Of a stretch of DNA of 64,000 bases, positions 8,167 to 16,179 are shown one piece after another. Under the pieces are notes generated by a model that was not told the origin of the DNA, did no database searches, and saw only the letters and a program-made list of their open reading frames with translations. Within the stretch, counting starts at the first letter, position 1, and each line of letters begins with the position of its first letter. Made by a program: the position numbers and the translations under genes. The DNA is from Modicisalibacter ilicicola DSM 19980 (GTDB taxonomy: Bacteria > Pseudomonadota > Gammaproteobacteria > Pseudomonadales > Halomonadaceae), in assembly GCF_900128925.1 (NCBI RefSeq), contig NZ_FQUJ01000004.1:186001-250000 (forward strand), written 5' to 3'.

Positions 8167-8829
8167 ATGCAAGCGTATCAGCGTGAGTTCATAGCCTTCG
8201 CCATCGAACAGGGCGTGCTCACCTTCGGCGAGTTCACCCTGAAGTCCGGCCGTGTCAGCCCCTACTTCTTCAATGCCGGCCTGTTTCGCAGCGGTGCGGC
8301 GCTGGCGCGTCTGGGCCGTTTCTACGCCCAGGCGATCGTCGACAGCGGCCTCGAAACCGATATGCTGTTCGGACCGGCCTACAAGGGGATTTCCCTGGCA
8401 TCCGCCACGGCCATCGCCCTGGCCGACCATCACGACCGTGACCTGCCCTTTGCCTTCAACCGCAAGGAGGCCAAGGATCACGGCGAAGGCGGCAACATCA
8501 TCGGTGCCGAGCTCGAGGGCCGCATCCTGATCATAGACGATGTGATCACCGCCGGGACGGCCATCGGCGAGGTCATGGGGCTGATCGATGCCGCCGGCGC
8601 CCGGGCCGCCGGGGTGGTCATCGCCCTGGATCGCCAGGAACGCGGCCGGGGCGACGAGGCCCGCAGTGCCATTCAGGATGTCGAGGCGCGCTATGGTATG
8701 CCTGTAGTGAGTATCGTCAACCTCGATCAGGTGCTTGAATATCTAGAGGTGCACGCCGATAGCTCCCTAGCGGCGCATGCGAAGGCCATTCGGGCGTATC
8801 GGGACCGCTACGGTGTCCTGTCCGTGTAG
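8167..8829 (+). CDS. pyrE: Orotate phosphoribosyltransferase
   Basis: A 220-residue enzyme that joins orotate to PRPP to form orotidine 5'-phosphate in pyrimidine synthesis. The PRPP-binding loop [13 protein letters not shown] and the segments [30 protein letters not shown] and [13 protein letters not shown] are all present, and the protein is complete. I chose ATG 8167 (MQAYQREFI) because the Pseudomonas enzyme begins the same way. An in-frame GTG at 8155 sits closer to the AGGAAGG at 8145-8151 and is a serious alternative start, adding four residues. Divergent from the crc-like gene. Confidence 0.96.
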   Translation: MQAYQREFIAFAIEQGVLTFGEFTLKSGRVSPYFFNAGLFRSGAALARLGRFYAQAIVDSGLETDMLFGPAYKGISLASATAIALADHHDRDLPFAFNRKEAKDHGEGGNIIGAELEGRILIIDDVITAGTAIGEVMGLIDAAGARAAGVVIALDRQERGRGDEARSAIQDVEARYGMPVVSIVNLDQVLEYLEVHADSSLAAHAKAIRAYRDRYGVLSV

Positions 8830-8855
8830 AACGTTCAGATTCAAGGAGACAATCG

Positions 8856-9410
8856 ATGAAAATCCGTTTGGCGCTGGTGGGCGCTACCTTTCTGAGTCTG
8901 GGAAGCGTTGCGGCCCAGGCCGGCAATCTTGACCTGAACCTCAACAACGATGCGGTGCAGTTCGAGGCCAACGGCAATCTCGCCCCCAATCTGGAACTCG
9001 GCGGGGGGCTTCTCAGCAGCGACGACAACGAGGATGTCACCGCCATGCATGCGCAGGTGATGGGAACCGAGTCCAACCGCGACTACGACGTCGGCATCGG
9101 TGCGCGCTGGAGCCAGTTCGATACCGATTACGGCGATGGCGGCGGTTTGGGCCTGGGGGGTTACGGCTACGTCTATGTGCCTGCCATCCCACGGCTCTCC
9201 CTGGGCGGCTACGGCTTCTATACCCCCGGTGTGGTCACCAGCGACGAGCTCGAGGACAGCCTCGAGTACGGCCTGCGGGCCCGCTACCGCGTGGTGCGCA
9301 ATGTCGATGCCTACGTCGGCTACCGCCGGGTCGAGGCGGAATTCGACAATCGCCATGGCGACGAGACCCTGGACAGCGGGGCATTGGCCGGCTTGCGGAT
9401 GATCTTCTGA
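8856..9410 (+). CDS. YfaZ family outer membrane protein
   Basis: A 184-residue secreted protein with a clear signal peptide (MKIRLALVGATFLSLGSVAAQA). The mature part alternates short polar and aromatic strands (LDLNLNNDAVQFEANG, LGLGGYGYVYVPAIPRLSLGGYGFYTP, GLRARYRVVRNVDAYVGYRRVEAEF) and ends in RMIF with a terminal Phe, as expected for a small beta-barrel inserted by the BAM machinery. The YfaZ family is conserved in gammaproteobacteria but its role is not settled. AAGGAGA gives a good ribosome binding site. A 141-bp palindromic repeat begins at the very next base after the stop codon. Confidence 0.85.
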   Translation: MKIRLALVGATFLSLGSVAAQAGNLDLNLNNDAVQFEANGNLAPNLELGGGLLSSDDNEDVTAMHAQVMGTESNRDYDVGIGARWSQFDTDYGDGGGLGLGGYGYVYVPAIPRLSLGGYGFYTPGVVTSDELEDSLEYGLRARYRVVRNVDAYVGYRRVEAEFDNRHGDETLDSGALAGLRMIF

Positions 9411-9551
9411 GAGGGTGTCTACAAAATGCCTGCACTCGGCAATACAGCGTTGAAATTGTCATCAAAATGCTCATTTACCGCACGTAAACTGCGCTTTTTC
9501 TTCCAATTTCGCCTTGTCTTGCCTTCGTTCGCCTGTTTTGTAAACATCCTC
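9411..9551 (+). repeat. 141-bp imperfect palindromic repeat, copy 1
   Basis: The element begins immediately after the yfaZ stop codon. Its ends are inverted repeats, 9411-9426 against 9536-9551, 16 bp with three mismatches. A shorter inner pair (TTTAC / GTAAA) flanks its centre near 9474-9488. A second element of exactly the same length lies at 59028-59168, with clear identity across the middle part, for example the shared CTCATTTAC, GTAAACT and GCCTTGTCT words. No coding potential. It may act as a transcript-end structure or be a small non-autonomous mobile element. Confidence 0.75.
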
Positions 9552-9559
9552 TGAGGAAC

Positions 9560-9582
9560 CGTTCATGAACCGATCATGAACG
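9560..9582. promoter_or_regulatory. Inverted repeat upstream of trmL-rep
   Basis: CGTTCATGA and TCATGAACG form a perfect 9-bp inverted repeat with a 5-base spacer, 66 bases upstream of trmL. The geometry fits a dimeric repressor site, but no regulator can be named from the sequence. Confidence 0.35.
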
Positions 9583-9601
9583 TGCGCCAGGTGCTTCCCG
9601 A

Positions 9602-9635
9602 CTCGAGCTCCATTGCGGGGCTCGAGCGCGTTTTT
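9602..9635 (+). terminator. Possible hairpin with T-run before trmL
   Basis: CTCGAGC and GCTCGAG (9602-9608 and 9620-9626) can pair across an 11-base loop and are followed by CGCGTTTTT. It could terminate transcription from yfaZ, or act as an attenuator, because trmL starts only 14 bases later. Confidence 0.35.
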
Positions 9636-9648
9636 GCCAGGTACTCCC

Positions 9649-10122
9649 ATGCTTGACGTGGTGCTCTACGAGCCCGAGATTCCGCCCAACACCGGGAACC
9701 TGATCCGCTTGTGCGCCAATACCGGCTTTCGCCTGCATCTGATCGAACCCCTGGGCTTCGCCCTCGATGACAAGCGCTTGCGGCGGGCCGGGCTGGACTA
9801 TCACGAATGGGCGAGGGTGCGGGTGCATGCGGACTGGCCGGCCTTTCTGCGCGATATCGCGCCGGCCCGGGTGTTCGCCGTGTCCACCCGGGGGCGCACC
9901 GGTTATCATGAGCCGGGCTATCGTGCGGGCGATGCCCTGGTGTTCGGCCCCGAGACGCGCGGCCTGCCCCAGGCGATGCTTGATGACCTGCCCCGCGGGC
10001 AGCGGCTGCGTATTCCCATGCTGCCCGACAGCCGCAGCCTGAATCTCTCCAACGCCTGTGCGGTGATCGTGTTCGAGGCCTGGCGCCAGTTGGAATTCGC
10101 CGGTGCCGTCGACCCTGAGTAA
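9649..10122 (+). CDS. trmL: tRNA (cytidine(34)-2'-O)-methyltransferase
   Basis: A 157-residue SPOUT-class methyltransferase that methylates the wobble nucleotide of leucine tRNAs using S-adenosylmethionine. The trefoil-knot motifs are clear: [20 protein letters not shown] near the N-terminus, FGPETRGLP in the middle, and [18 protein letters not shown] at the C-terminus. I placed the start at ATG 9649 ([17 protein letters not shown]), which matches the family's usual beginning; the open frame extends to 9613 without conservation. The stop codon lies 4 bases before the rep start, suggesting co-transcription. Confidence 0.95.
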   Translation: MLDVVLYEPEIPPNTGNLIRLCANTGFRLHLIEPLGFALDDKRLRRAGLDYHEWARVRVHADWPAFLRDIAPARVFAVSTRGRTGYHEPGYRAGDALVFGPETRGLPQAMLDDLPRGQRLRIPMLPDSRSLNLSNACAVIVFEAWRQLEFAGAVDPE

Positions 10123-10126
10123 TGTG

Positions 10127-12169
10127 ATGTCCATTCAGCAACGTCTTGCCAAGCTCAACCCTCGTCAGCAGGAAGCCGTGCGCTACATCGACGGCCCCTG
10201 CCTGGTGCTCGCCGGCGCCGGCTCGGGCAAGACCAGCGTGATCACCACCAAGATCGCCTACCTGGTCCAGGAGTGCGGCATGAGCGCCCGCCGGATCGCC
10301 GCGGTGACCTTCACCAACAAGGCCGCCCGGGAGATGAAGGAGCGGGTCGGGCAGATGCTCAAGGGCCGCGAGGGCCACGGCCTGACGGTCTCGACCTTCC
10401 ATACCCTGGGGCTCAACATCATCCGGGCCGAACTCAAGGCGCTCGGCTACAAGCCGGGTTTCTCGCTGTTCGACCCGGAGGATGCCAAGGTGTTGCTGCG
10501 CGACCTGATGCAAAAGGACGCCCAGGTCGATGCCGACCAGATCAACCGCGTGCAGAACCAGATCTCCACCTGGAAGAACGACCTGATATTACCGGCCCAG
10601 GCGCTTTCCCGTGCGGTGGACGAGGACGAGCAGTATTGCGCGCGGCTTTTCGAGGCCTACAACCGACACCTGAAGGCCTACAATGCCGTCGATTTCGACG
10701 ACCTGATCCTGCTGCCGGTGGTGCTGCTGTCGAGCGATGTCGAGGCGCTGGCCCGCTGGCGGCGCAAGATCCACTACATGCTGGTCGACGAGTACCAGGA
10801 CACCAACGTCAGCCAGTACCTGCTGGTCAAGCTGTTGATGGGCGAGCGTGCCACCTTCACCGTGGTTGGCGACGACGATCAGTCGATCTATGCCTGGCGC
10901 GGCGCCCGTCCAGAGAACTTGGTCACCCTCGGCGAAGACTTCTCTCGCTTGCGGGTCATCAAGCTGGAGCAGAACTACCGCTCCACCGGGGTGATCCTGC
11001 GGGCCGCCAACACCCTGATTGCCAACAATCCCCACGTCTACGAGAAGACCCTGTGGTCGGACATGGGCCAGGGCGATCCGATTCGCATCGTCGTCAATCG
11101 CCACGAGGAGGCCGAGGCGGAGCGGGTAGCCAGCGAGATCCTCACCCGGCGCATCAAGGAATCCGCCGAGTGGCGTGACTTCGCGGTGCTCTACCGGGGC
11201 AACTTCCAGGCCCGGCTGCTCGAGCTCAAGCTGCAGCACTACCAGATTCCCTACAAGCTTTCCGGCGGCACCTCCTTCTTCTCGCGCAACGAGATCAAGG
11301 ACGCCATGGCCTACCTGCGCCTGCTGATCAACCCCGGCGACGACAATGCCTTCCTGCGCATCGTCAACGTGCCCCGCCGCGAGATCGGCCCCGGCACCCT
11401 GGAAAAGCTCGCCAACTATGCCAACGACCAGGCCACCGGGCGCGGCGTATCGCTGTTCGCCGCCTGTCACGAACTGGGACTCGAGCAGATTTTGTCGACC
11501 CGGGCCGTGGAGCGCCTGGGCCGCTTCGTGCATTTCATCGACGGCGTGCGCAGGCGCATGGACCAGAATGATGCCATCGCGGCGATTCGCGAGATGATCC
11601 GTGACATGGACTACGAGGCCTGGCTGTTCCAGAACGCCAGCGCGCCGACCATCGCCGAACGGCGCATGGCCAACGTATGGACCCTGATCGACCAGCTCGA
11701 GAAGTCCATGGAGCGCGAGGAAGGTGAAGAGACCGACGATGTCGAGTCGGCGATCTCGCGGCTGGTGCTGCGCGACATCCTCGAACAGCAGGCCGAGGAA
11801 GACGACTCCGACCGGGTGCAGCTTCTGACCATGCACGCCTCCAAGGGCCTGGAGTTTCCCCACGTCTACCTGATGGGGCTTGAAGAAGAGCTGCTGCCGC
11901 ATCGCAACTCCATCGAGGCCGGCACGGTGGAGGAGGAGCGGCGTCTGGCCTACGTGGGCATCACCCGCGCCCGACGCACCCTGACCTTGACCCTGGCGCG
12001 CCAGCGCAAGGCCTATGGCGAACTGATGGACTGCACGCCCAGCCGCTTTCTCGACGAACTGCCCGAGGAGGATCTGGAGTGGGAAGGCCGTGCCGACAAG
12101 GAAGACCCGGACAGGAAGCAGGCCCGGGGCAAGGATGCCATCGCCGGGTTGCGTTCGTTGCTGGGCTAG
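10127..12169 (+). CDS. rep: ATP-dependent DNA helicase Rep
   Basis: A 680-residue superfamily 1A 3'-5' helicase that helps replication forks pass protein blocks and restart. Motifs in order are Walker A AGAGSGKTS (about 29-37), FTNKAAREMKERV, VSTFHTLGLNIIR, the Walker B region VDEYQDTN (about 220), GDDDQSIYAWRGA, EQNYRST, LTMHASKGLEFPHVYLMGLEEELLPH, and YVGITRARRTL. Length is normal. ATG 10127 (MSIQQRLAKLNPRQQEAV) is preferred because RLxxLNPRQQEAV begins family members; an upstream GTG at 10103 would overlap trmL. A long antisense open frame across this gene is a GC-rich shadow. Confidence 0.96.
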   Translation: MSIQQRLAKLNPRQQEAVRYIDGPCLVLAGAGSGKTSVITTKIAYLVQECGMSARRIAAVTFTNKAAREMKERVGQMLKGREGHGLTVSTFHTLGLNIIRAELKALGYKPGFSLFDPEDAKVLLRDLMQKDAQVDADQINRVQNQISTWKNDLILPAQALSRAVDEDEQYCARLFEAYNRHLKAYNAVDFDDLILLPVVLLSSDVEALARWRRKIHYMLVDEYQDTNVSQYLLVKLLMGERATFTVVGDDDQSIYAWRGARPENLVTLGEDFSRLRVIKLEQNYRSTGVILRAANTLIANNPHVYEKTLWSDMGQGDPIRIVVNRHEEAEAERVASEILTRRIKESAEWRDFAVLYRGNFQARLLELKLQHYQIPYKLSGGTSFFSRNEIKDAMAYLRLLINPGDDNAFLRIVNVPRREIGPGTLEKLANYANDQATGRGVSLFAACHELGLEQILSTRAVERLGRFVHFIDGVRRRMDQNDAIAAIREMIRDMDYEAWLFQNASAPTIAERRMANVWTLIDQLEKSMEREEGEETDDVESAISRLVLRDILEQQAEEDDSDRVQLLTMHASKGLEFPHVYLMGLEEELLPHRNSIEAGTVEEERRLAYVGITRARRTLTLTLARQRKAYGELMDCTPSRFLDELPEEDLEWEGRADKEDPDRKQARGKDAIAGLRSLLG

Positions 12170-12190
12170 CCCGGTCGTCATGGACGAAAA

Positions 12191-12225
12191 GAGCCCCGCA
12201 CGGCAGCTGCCATGCGGGGCTCGAA
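12191..12225 (+). terminator. Terminator after rep
   Basis: A 10-bp perfect stem (GAGCCCCGCA / TGCGGGGCTC) with a 12-base loop lies 21 bases after the rep stop and just before the convergent cytochrome gene. There is no real T-run on the plus strand, but AAAAGAG on the other side would give TTTT on the minus strand, so it may mainly serve the cytochrome gene. Confidence 0.55.
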
Positions 12226-12245
12226 GCGCGTGAGCCGGGGCTACA

Positions 12246-13139
12246 TCAGGGAGTCTGCTGGCTGTAGTACTCGGCGATGTCGGTGATGTCCTCGTCGGAG
12301 AGCGAGGAGGCCATGGGCGTCATGACCGCGGACATGCCACCCTGACGCTCGCCGGCGCGATAGGCCTTCAGGGCGCTCTCCATATAGGCGGCATTCTGCC
12401 CCGCGAGGTTGGGGTACATGGGCGCGGTGCCCATGCCGTCCTGGCCATGGCAGGCCACACAGCTTCCGATCTTGTCGGCGCCGGGCAGATCGGAAGCGCC
12501 GTCGTTGCCCGCGGCCGCCGTCTCGGCAGCACCGCCCTGATCGGCATTCGCACCTTCTTGGTCGCCGCCGGCATCATTTTGTGCCATCGCCTGCTGTTCC
12601 TGCTGCCCTGCATCCGCGCTGGCGGCCTCCTGGCCCTCGCCGGAGGCCTCACCGCCATCGGAAGCGGCCTGTTCGCCACTCCCCTGAGCGGGAACGTCCA
12701 TGACGGGCTCGAGCAAATAGGCCGTCGCGGCATGCATTTCCTCATCCGAAAGGTTGGGATTGCCCCCCCGGGCCGGCATGGCATTGAAGCCGTTGATGGA
12801 GTGGGCCAACAGAGTGTCGAAGCCCTTGGATGTTCGCTCCGACCAGGCCGCCTCGTCGCTGCGGACCGGTGCACCGGCAGCCCCGGTCTCGTGGCACGCC
12901 ATGCATACGCTATTGTAGATTTCCTCGCCGGACTTGCCGCCGCTGTCGCCGCCACCGCTTGCCGCCGCCGCTGCAGGAGAGCCGCTGCCGCAATCGTCGC
13001 CTTGCAGGCACAGCTCGCCCACCGGCTTGAGCCGCTCGGCGATTGCCTCCTTGGACATGTTGGAATCCTGCGCTGAAGCCATACCGGCAATCAGGCCAAG
13101 AGTGGCCAGAGTTGCCATGATCGGTTTCTTGAATTTCAC
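12246..13139 (-). CDS. Secreted diheme cytochrome c (c5-type domain plus c4/c553-type domain)
   Basis: A 297-residue exported cytochrome with an N-terminal signal segment (MATLATLGLIAGMASAQ) and two heme-attachment sites, CMACH and CVACH. The first heme domain (EEIYNSVCMACHETGAAGAP, then GNPNLSDEEMHAATAYLL) resembles cytochrome c5. The second (GSCVACHGQDGMGTAPMYPNLAGQ, then MSAVMTPMASSLSDEDITDIAEYY) resembles cytochrome c4/c553. They are joined by a roughly 80-residue linker rich in Ala, Gly, Glu, Asp and Gln. I chose the GTG start at 13139, which follows AGAGGTGGTGAGA. Likely a periplasmic electron carrier to a terminal oxidase. The acidic flexible linker fits a halophile. Confidence 0.88.
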   Translation of the reverse strand: MKFKKPIMATLATLGLIAGMASAQDSNMSKEAIAERLKPVGELCLQGDDCGSGSPAAAAASGGGDSGGKSGEEIYNSVCMACHETGAAGAPVRSDEAAWSERTSKGFDTLLAHSINGFNAMPARGGNPNLSDEEMHAATAYLLEPVMDVPAQGSGEQAASDGGEASGEGQEAASADAGQQEQQAMAQNDAGGDQEGANADQGGAAETAAAGNDGASDLPGADKIGSCVACHGQDGMGTAPMYPNLAGQNAAYMESALKAYRAGERQGGMSAVMTPMASSLSDEDITDIAEYYSQQTP

Positions 13140-13358
13140 TCTCACCACCTCTTGCGGTCTTGTCGGTAAACGCGATTCGGCGCCAATGCTCGAAAGCCGA
13201 CAGTATAGCGGCAACCGGTGGAGCTGGAAAATGCACTCTTCTGCGCCATTGGGCGCATCGTGCCGGTTGATGTCCAAGGTAGTGCCGATGGTGGCTGGAC
13301 ACAGCGAGATCAGGCGCGTAGGATACTGCGCGTCGACTGCGCGCTCATGTCGCAGTTT

Positions 13359-13435
13359 CCGCCCTTAGCTCAGCTGGATAGAGCGTTGCCCTCCGGAGGC
13401 AAAGGTCATAGGTTCGAATCCTATAGGGCGGGCCA
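13359..13435 (+). tRNA. tRNA-Arg (anticodon CCG)
   Basis: A 77-nt cloverleaf with all expected parts. The 7-bp acceptor stem is CCGCCCT with AGGGCGG, and the D arm is GCTC-AGCTGGATA-GAGC. The anticodon stem TTGCC/GGCAA carries loop CTCCGGA, placing CCG at positions 34-36. The T arm is ATAGG-TTCGAAT-CCTAT, and the discriminator G is followed by an encoded CCA. It reads CGG codons. A strong terminator follows, so it is a single-gene transcript. Confidence 0.96.
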
Positions 13436-13444
13436 GTCCATCGA

Positions 13445-13478
13445 GGCCCTGCGAGCAGTCGCAGGGCCTTTTGTTTTT
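13445..13478 (+). terminator. Strong terminator after tRNA-Arg
   Basis: A 10-bp perfect GC-rich stem (GGCCCTGCGA / TCGCAGGGCC) with loop GCAG is followed directly by TTTTGTTTTT, a textbook intrinsic terminator. Confidence 0.92.
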
Positions 13479-13580
13479 CTGCGCCGCGCCTATCTCGCCC
13501 AGGAGCAAGCCTCGGCTGGGAAGTCGAGACGCGGGGTGCGTCCGCCACACCTCGTCGGCCCTCCCCGCCAAAGTCCAGCT

Positions 13581-14543
13581 TCAGCGACGCTTGGCAACCG
13601 CGTCGGCGAGCACGCACAGCAGTTCGAACATCAGGCTCGCGCCGGCCAGGGCGGTGATGCCCGAGGAATCGAAGGGCGGGGCGACCTCCATGACGTCGGC
13701 ACCGACGAGATTGAGGCCGCGCAGGCCGCGGATCATGCGCTGGGCCTCTCGGGTCGAGTAGCCGCCGATCTCGGGGGTGCCGGTGCCGGGGGCGTAGACC
13801 GGGTCCAGCGCGTCGATGTCGAAGGTGACATAGGTCGGCGTATCGCCCACCACTCGCCAGATTTCCTCGACCACCTTGTCCGGCCCCAGGTCGAAGTACT
13901 CCTCGATCTCGAGGACCCGAATCCCCTGCTCATGCGCCCAGTCGAGGTCGCTCGCCTCGTACAGGGAGCCGCGAATGCCGATCTGGATGATGCGCCTGGG
14001 ATCGAGTAGCCCTTCCTCGATCGCGCGGCGAAACGGCGTCCCGTGGGTGTAGGGATTATCGCCGAAATAGGTGTCGTTGGTGTCCGAATGCGCATCGAAC
14101 TGGACCAGGGCCATCGGCTCGTCGCGAGCGAGGCCGCGCAGGATCGGTAGCGTGCCGAGATGGTCGCCGCCGGCGGTGAGCGGTGCCGCGCCGGCCTGAT
14201 GAACACGCCGGTAAAATGCGGTCGCGCGTTCGAGCGTGTCCCGGATGTCGATGGGGTTGACCGGCACGTCGCCAAGATCGGCGATGCGGCACAGGTCATA
14301 AGGCGCGATGCGGCTTGCCTGATGGACGAGCCGCATCATGGTCGAGTTGTTGCGGATCTCGCGTGGACCGTGGCGCTGGCCGGCCCGGTTCGTCGAGCCG
14401 CTGTCCCAGGGCAATCCGATGAGGGCGATATCGACTTCCGACGGATCGTCGATCAGCGGCAGTCGCATGAAGGTGGAGCGTCCCGCAAAGCGTGGCAGCT
14501 CGCTACCGCCGAGCGGTCGGAAGTAGGAATCGTCGTGGGCCAT
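13581..14543 (-). CDS. Ureohydrolase family enzyme (agmatinase/guanidino-acid hydrolase-like)
   Basis: A 320-residue manganese enzyme of the arginase/agmatinase family, which removes urea from guanidino compounds. All six metal ligands are visible: His128 in GGDHLG, Asp150, His152 and Asp154 in FDAHSDTND, and Asp242 and Asp244 in TFDIDALDP. The first motif reads GGDHLG where agmatinases and arginases usually have GGDHS, and the substrate region (SGSTNRAGQRHGPREIR, then APGTGTPEIGGY) points to a guanidino acid or a related compound rather than clearly to agmatine. It is the last gene of a seven-gene operon with a creatininase homologue and an ABC importer. Ribosome binding site AGAAGGAAG. Exact substrate unknown. 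Confidence 0.88.
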   Translation of the reverse strand: MAHDDSYFRPLGGSELPRFAGRSTFMRLPLIDDPSEVDIALIGLPWDSGSTNRAGQRHGPREIRNNSTMMRLVHQASRIAPYDLCRIADLGDVPVNPIDIRDTLERATAFYRRVHQAGAAPLTAGGDHLGTLPILRGLARDEPMALVQFDAHSDTNDTYFGDNPYTHGTPFRRAIEEGLLDPRRIIQIGIRGSLYEASDLDWAHEQGIRVLEIEEYFDLGPDKVVEEIWRVVGDTPTYVTFDIDALDPVYAPGTGTPEIGGYSTREAQRMIRGLRGLNLVGADVMEVAPPFDSSGITALAGASLMFELLCVLADAVAKRR

Positions 14544-14598
14544 CGTGGTCTTCCTTCTGTGCGTGCTCGTTATGGCGTTGTTGAAGGTCTGGTGTCAG

Positions 14599-15351
14599 TC
14601 AGGTCATGACGCTGCCGCCGTTGACGCCGTAGGTCTGGCCGGTGATGAAGGTCGCCTGTGGCCCGGCCAGGAAGGTGACCAGGGCGGCGACCTCCTCGGG
14701 ATGGCCGATGCGGCCAAGCGGAATCTCGGCTTCCTTGTGCCGCTGCTCCTCGCTCATGACCTCCGCCCCGAGCATGTCGGTGTCGACCGGGCCGGGGGCG
14801 ACGGCGTTGACCAGGATGTCGGGAGCGAACTCGCGGGCCCAGCAGCGGGTCATCGCCGCGATACCCGCCTTCGAGGCGCAGTAGGCAGTATTGCGCTCGC
14901 GGCCGAGGTAGCCGAGGTCGGAGGCGATGTTGATCACGCGACCGCCGGCGTGGCGCGTCATGTGCCGGATCGCCTCACGCCCGACGATAAAGGTGCCGCG
15001 CAGGTTGACGCCGACGACCGCATCGAAATCGGCCACCAAGGTGTCCAGCAGGCCGACCTCGTGAAGAATCCCCGCATTGTTGACCACCACGTCGAGCCCC
15101 CCCAGGCCGTCGATGGCACGATCGACCATCGCGACCGCCTCGGCTTCCACCGACACGTCCGCCTCGATCGCAAAGGCCGAGGCGTCATGAGCGCGCACTG
15201 TTGCCAGTGTGGAATGCGCCGCCTGGCCGTCGCCGTGGTAGCCAAAGGCCACCCGTGCACCTGCCGCCGCCAACGAGATCGCGATCGCGCGTCCGATGCC
15301 GCGGGAACCCCCCGTCACCAGTGCGCGCACGCCAGCGAGCGTGTCACTCAT
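14599..15351 (-). CDS. SDR family oxidoreductase (first of two)
   Basis: A 250-residue short-chain dehydrogenase/reductase. The nucleotide-binding TGGSRGIG (about residues 14-21), the NNAG motif, and the catalytic YCASK are intact, as is the C-terminal TGQTYGVNGGSVM. The sequence resembles 3-oxoacyl-ACP-reductase-like SDRs, a group that covers many substrates. Its ATG overlaps the stop of the upstream SDR gene by 4 bases, showing translational coupling. With the neighbouring creatininase and ureohydrolase it probably oxidises or reduces a pathway intermediate. Substrate cannot be told from sequence. Confidence 0.88.
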   Translation of the reverse strand: MSDTLAGVRALVTGGSRGIGRAIAISLAAAGARVAFGYHGDGQAAHSTLATVRAHDASAFAIEADVSVEAEAVAMVDRAIDGLGGLDVVVNNAGILHEVGLLDTLVADFDAVVGVNLRGTFIVGREAIRHMTRHAGGRVINIASDLGYLGRERNTAYCASKAGIAAMTRCWAREFAPDILVNAVAPGPVDTDMLGAEVMSEEQRHKEAEIPLGRIGHPEEVAALVTFLAGPQATFITGQTYGVNGGSVMT

Positions 15352-16127
15352 GCCATCACCTCCCCGCGATCGACCTGGATCGCCTGGCCGGTCAGATTGG
15401 CGGCCGCCTCGGAGGCCAGGTAGAGATACAGGCCTGCCACGTCGGTGGGGTCCATCAGGCCATCCAGGGACTGATTGGCCGCCAGCGCGTCGCCCATTGC
15501 GTCTTCACTGATGCCTCGCTCCTGGGCCATCACCGCCAGGGAGCGAAGCGACGCCTCGGTGCGCACCCAGCCCGGGCAGACGGCGTTGACTCGAATCCCG
15601 CGGGGGCCAAGTTCGCGCGAAAGGGTCCGGGCGATACCGATCAGCGCGTGCTTCGACGCCACATAGGCGGCGAACCCGGGCACGGCCGTGCGCCCCCAGA
15701 TCGACGACGTGATCAGGATTCGGCCGCCTTCACCCATCTGCGGCAGCGCCGCCCGGGTCACCCACCAGGTGCCCATGACATTCACGTCGATGATCCGCCG
15801 GAAGGCATCGTCGATGGCGGAGTGGCCTTCTTCCACCGGTGTCGGCAGCTCCACCCCGGCATTGTTGATCAGCACATCGAGCCGACCGAAACCGTCGAGC
15901 GCCCTGTGCACGGCATCGGGGTCGGAGATGTCGCAGCGCAGGGCCCGGACGTTGCCTCCGGTGGTGGCCGAGAGGGTCCGCGCCGCCTTCTCGATACCCG
16001 CGTCCTCCGCGAGTACGCAGACCCGCGCACCGGCATCTGCGAACGCCTGGGCCACGCCGAAGCCGATGCCGCGACTCGCGCCGGTGACGAGCACCGTCTG
16101 ACCACTGAAATCGAAAGAAACCGTCAT
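15348..16127 (-). CDS. SDR family oxidoreductase (second of two)
   Basis: A 259-residue short-chain dehydrogenase/reductase with TGASRGIGFG, NNAGVELP and the catalytic YVASK motif, ending in LTGQAIQVDRGEVM. The start at 16127 (MTVSFDFSGQTVLVTG) follows a GGGAG ribosome binding site; the longer open frame is not conserved. The gene lies 52 bases after the creatininase homologue and overlaps the next SDR gene by 4 bases. The two SDRs differ clearly in sequence, suggesting successive or alternative steps on one substrate rather than a recent duplication. Confidence 0.88.
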   Translation of the reverse strand: MTVSFDFSGQTVLVTGASRGIGFGVAQAFADAGARVCVLAEDAGIEKAARTLSATTGGNVRALRCDISDPDAVHRALDGFGRLDVLINNAGVELPTPVEEGHSAIDDAFRRIIDVNVMGTWWVTRAALPQMGEGGRILITSSIWGRTAVPGFAAYVASKHALIGIARTLSRELGPRGIRVNAVCPGWVRTEASLRSLAVMAQERGISEDAMGDALAANQSLDGLMDPTDVAGLYLYLASEAAANLTGQAIQVDRGEVMA

Positions 16128-16179
16128 CACATGCTCCCTGGCCCGTAAGGGCGGCCGCCTCGGCAATGCCACAAGCCGA

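Noticed and set aside
10589-12181. 530-codon open frame antisense to rep
   Set aside because: High-GC shadow of a well-supported helicase gene; the protein is Gln/Val/Gly-rich with no recognisable domain.
13345-13617. Short minus-strand frames with PIGFEPMTFASGG-like sequence
   Set aside because: This is the well-known artefact of translating a tRNA-Arg gene in antisense; the tRNA itself is certain.
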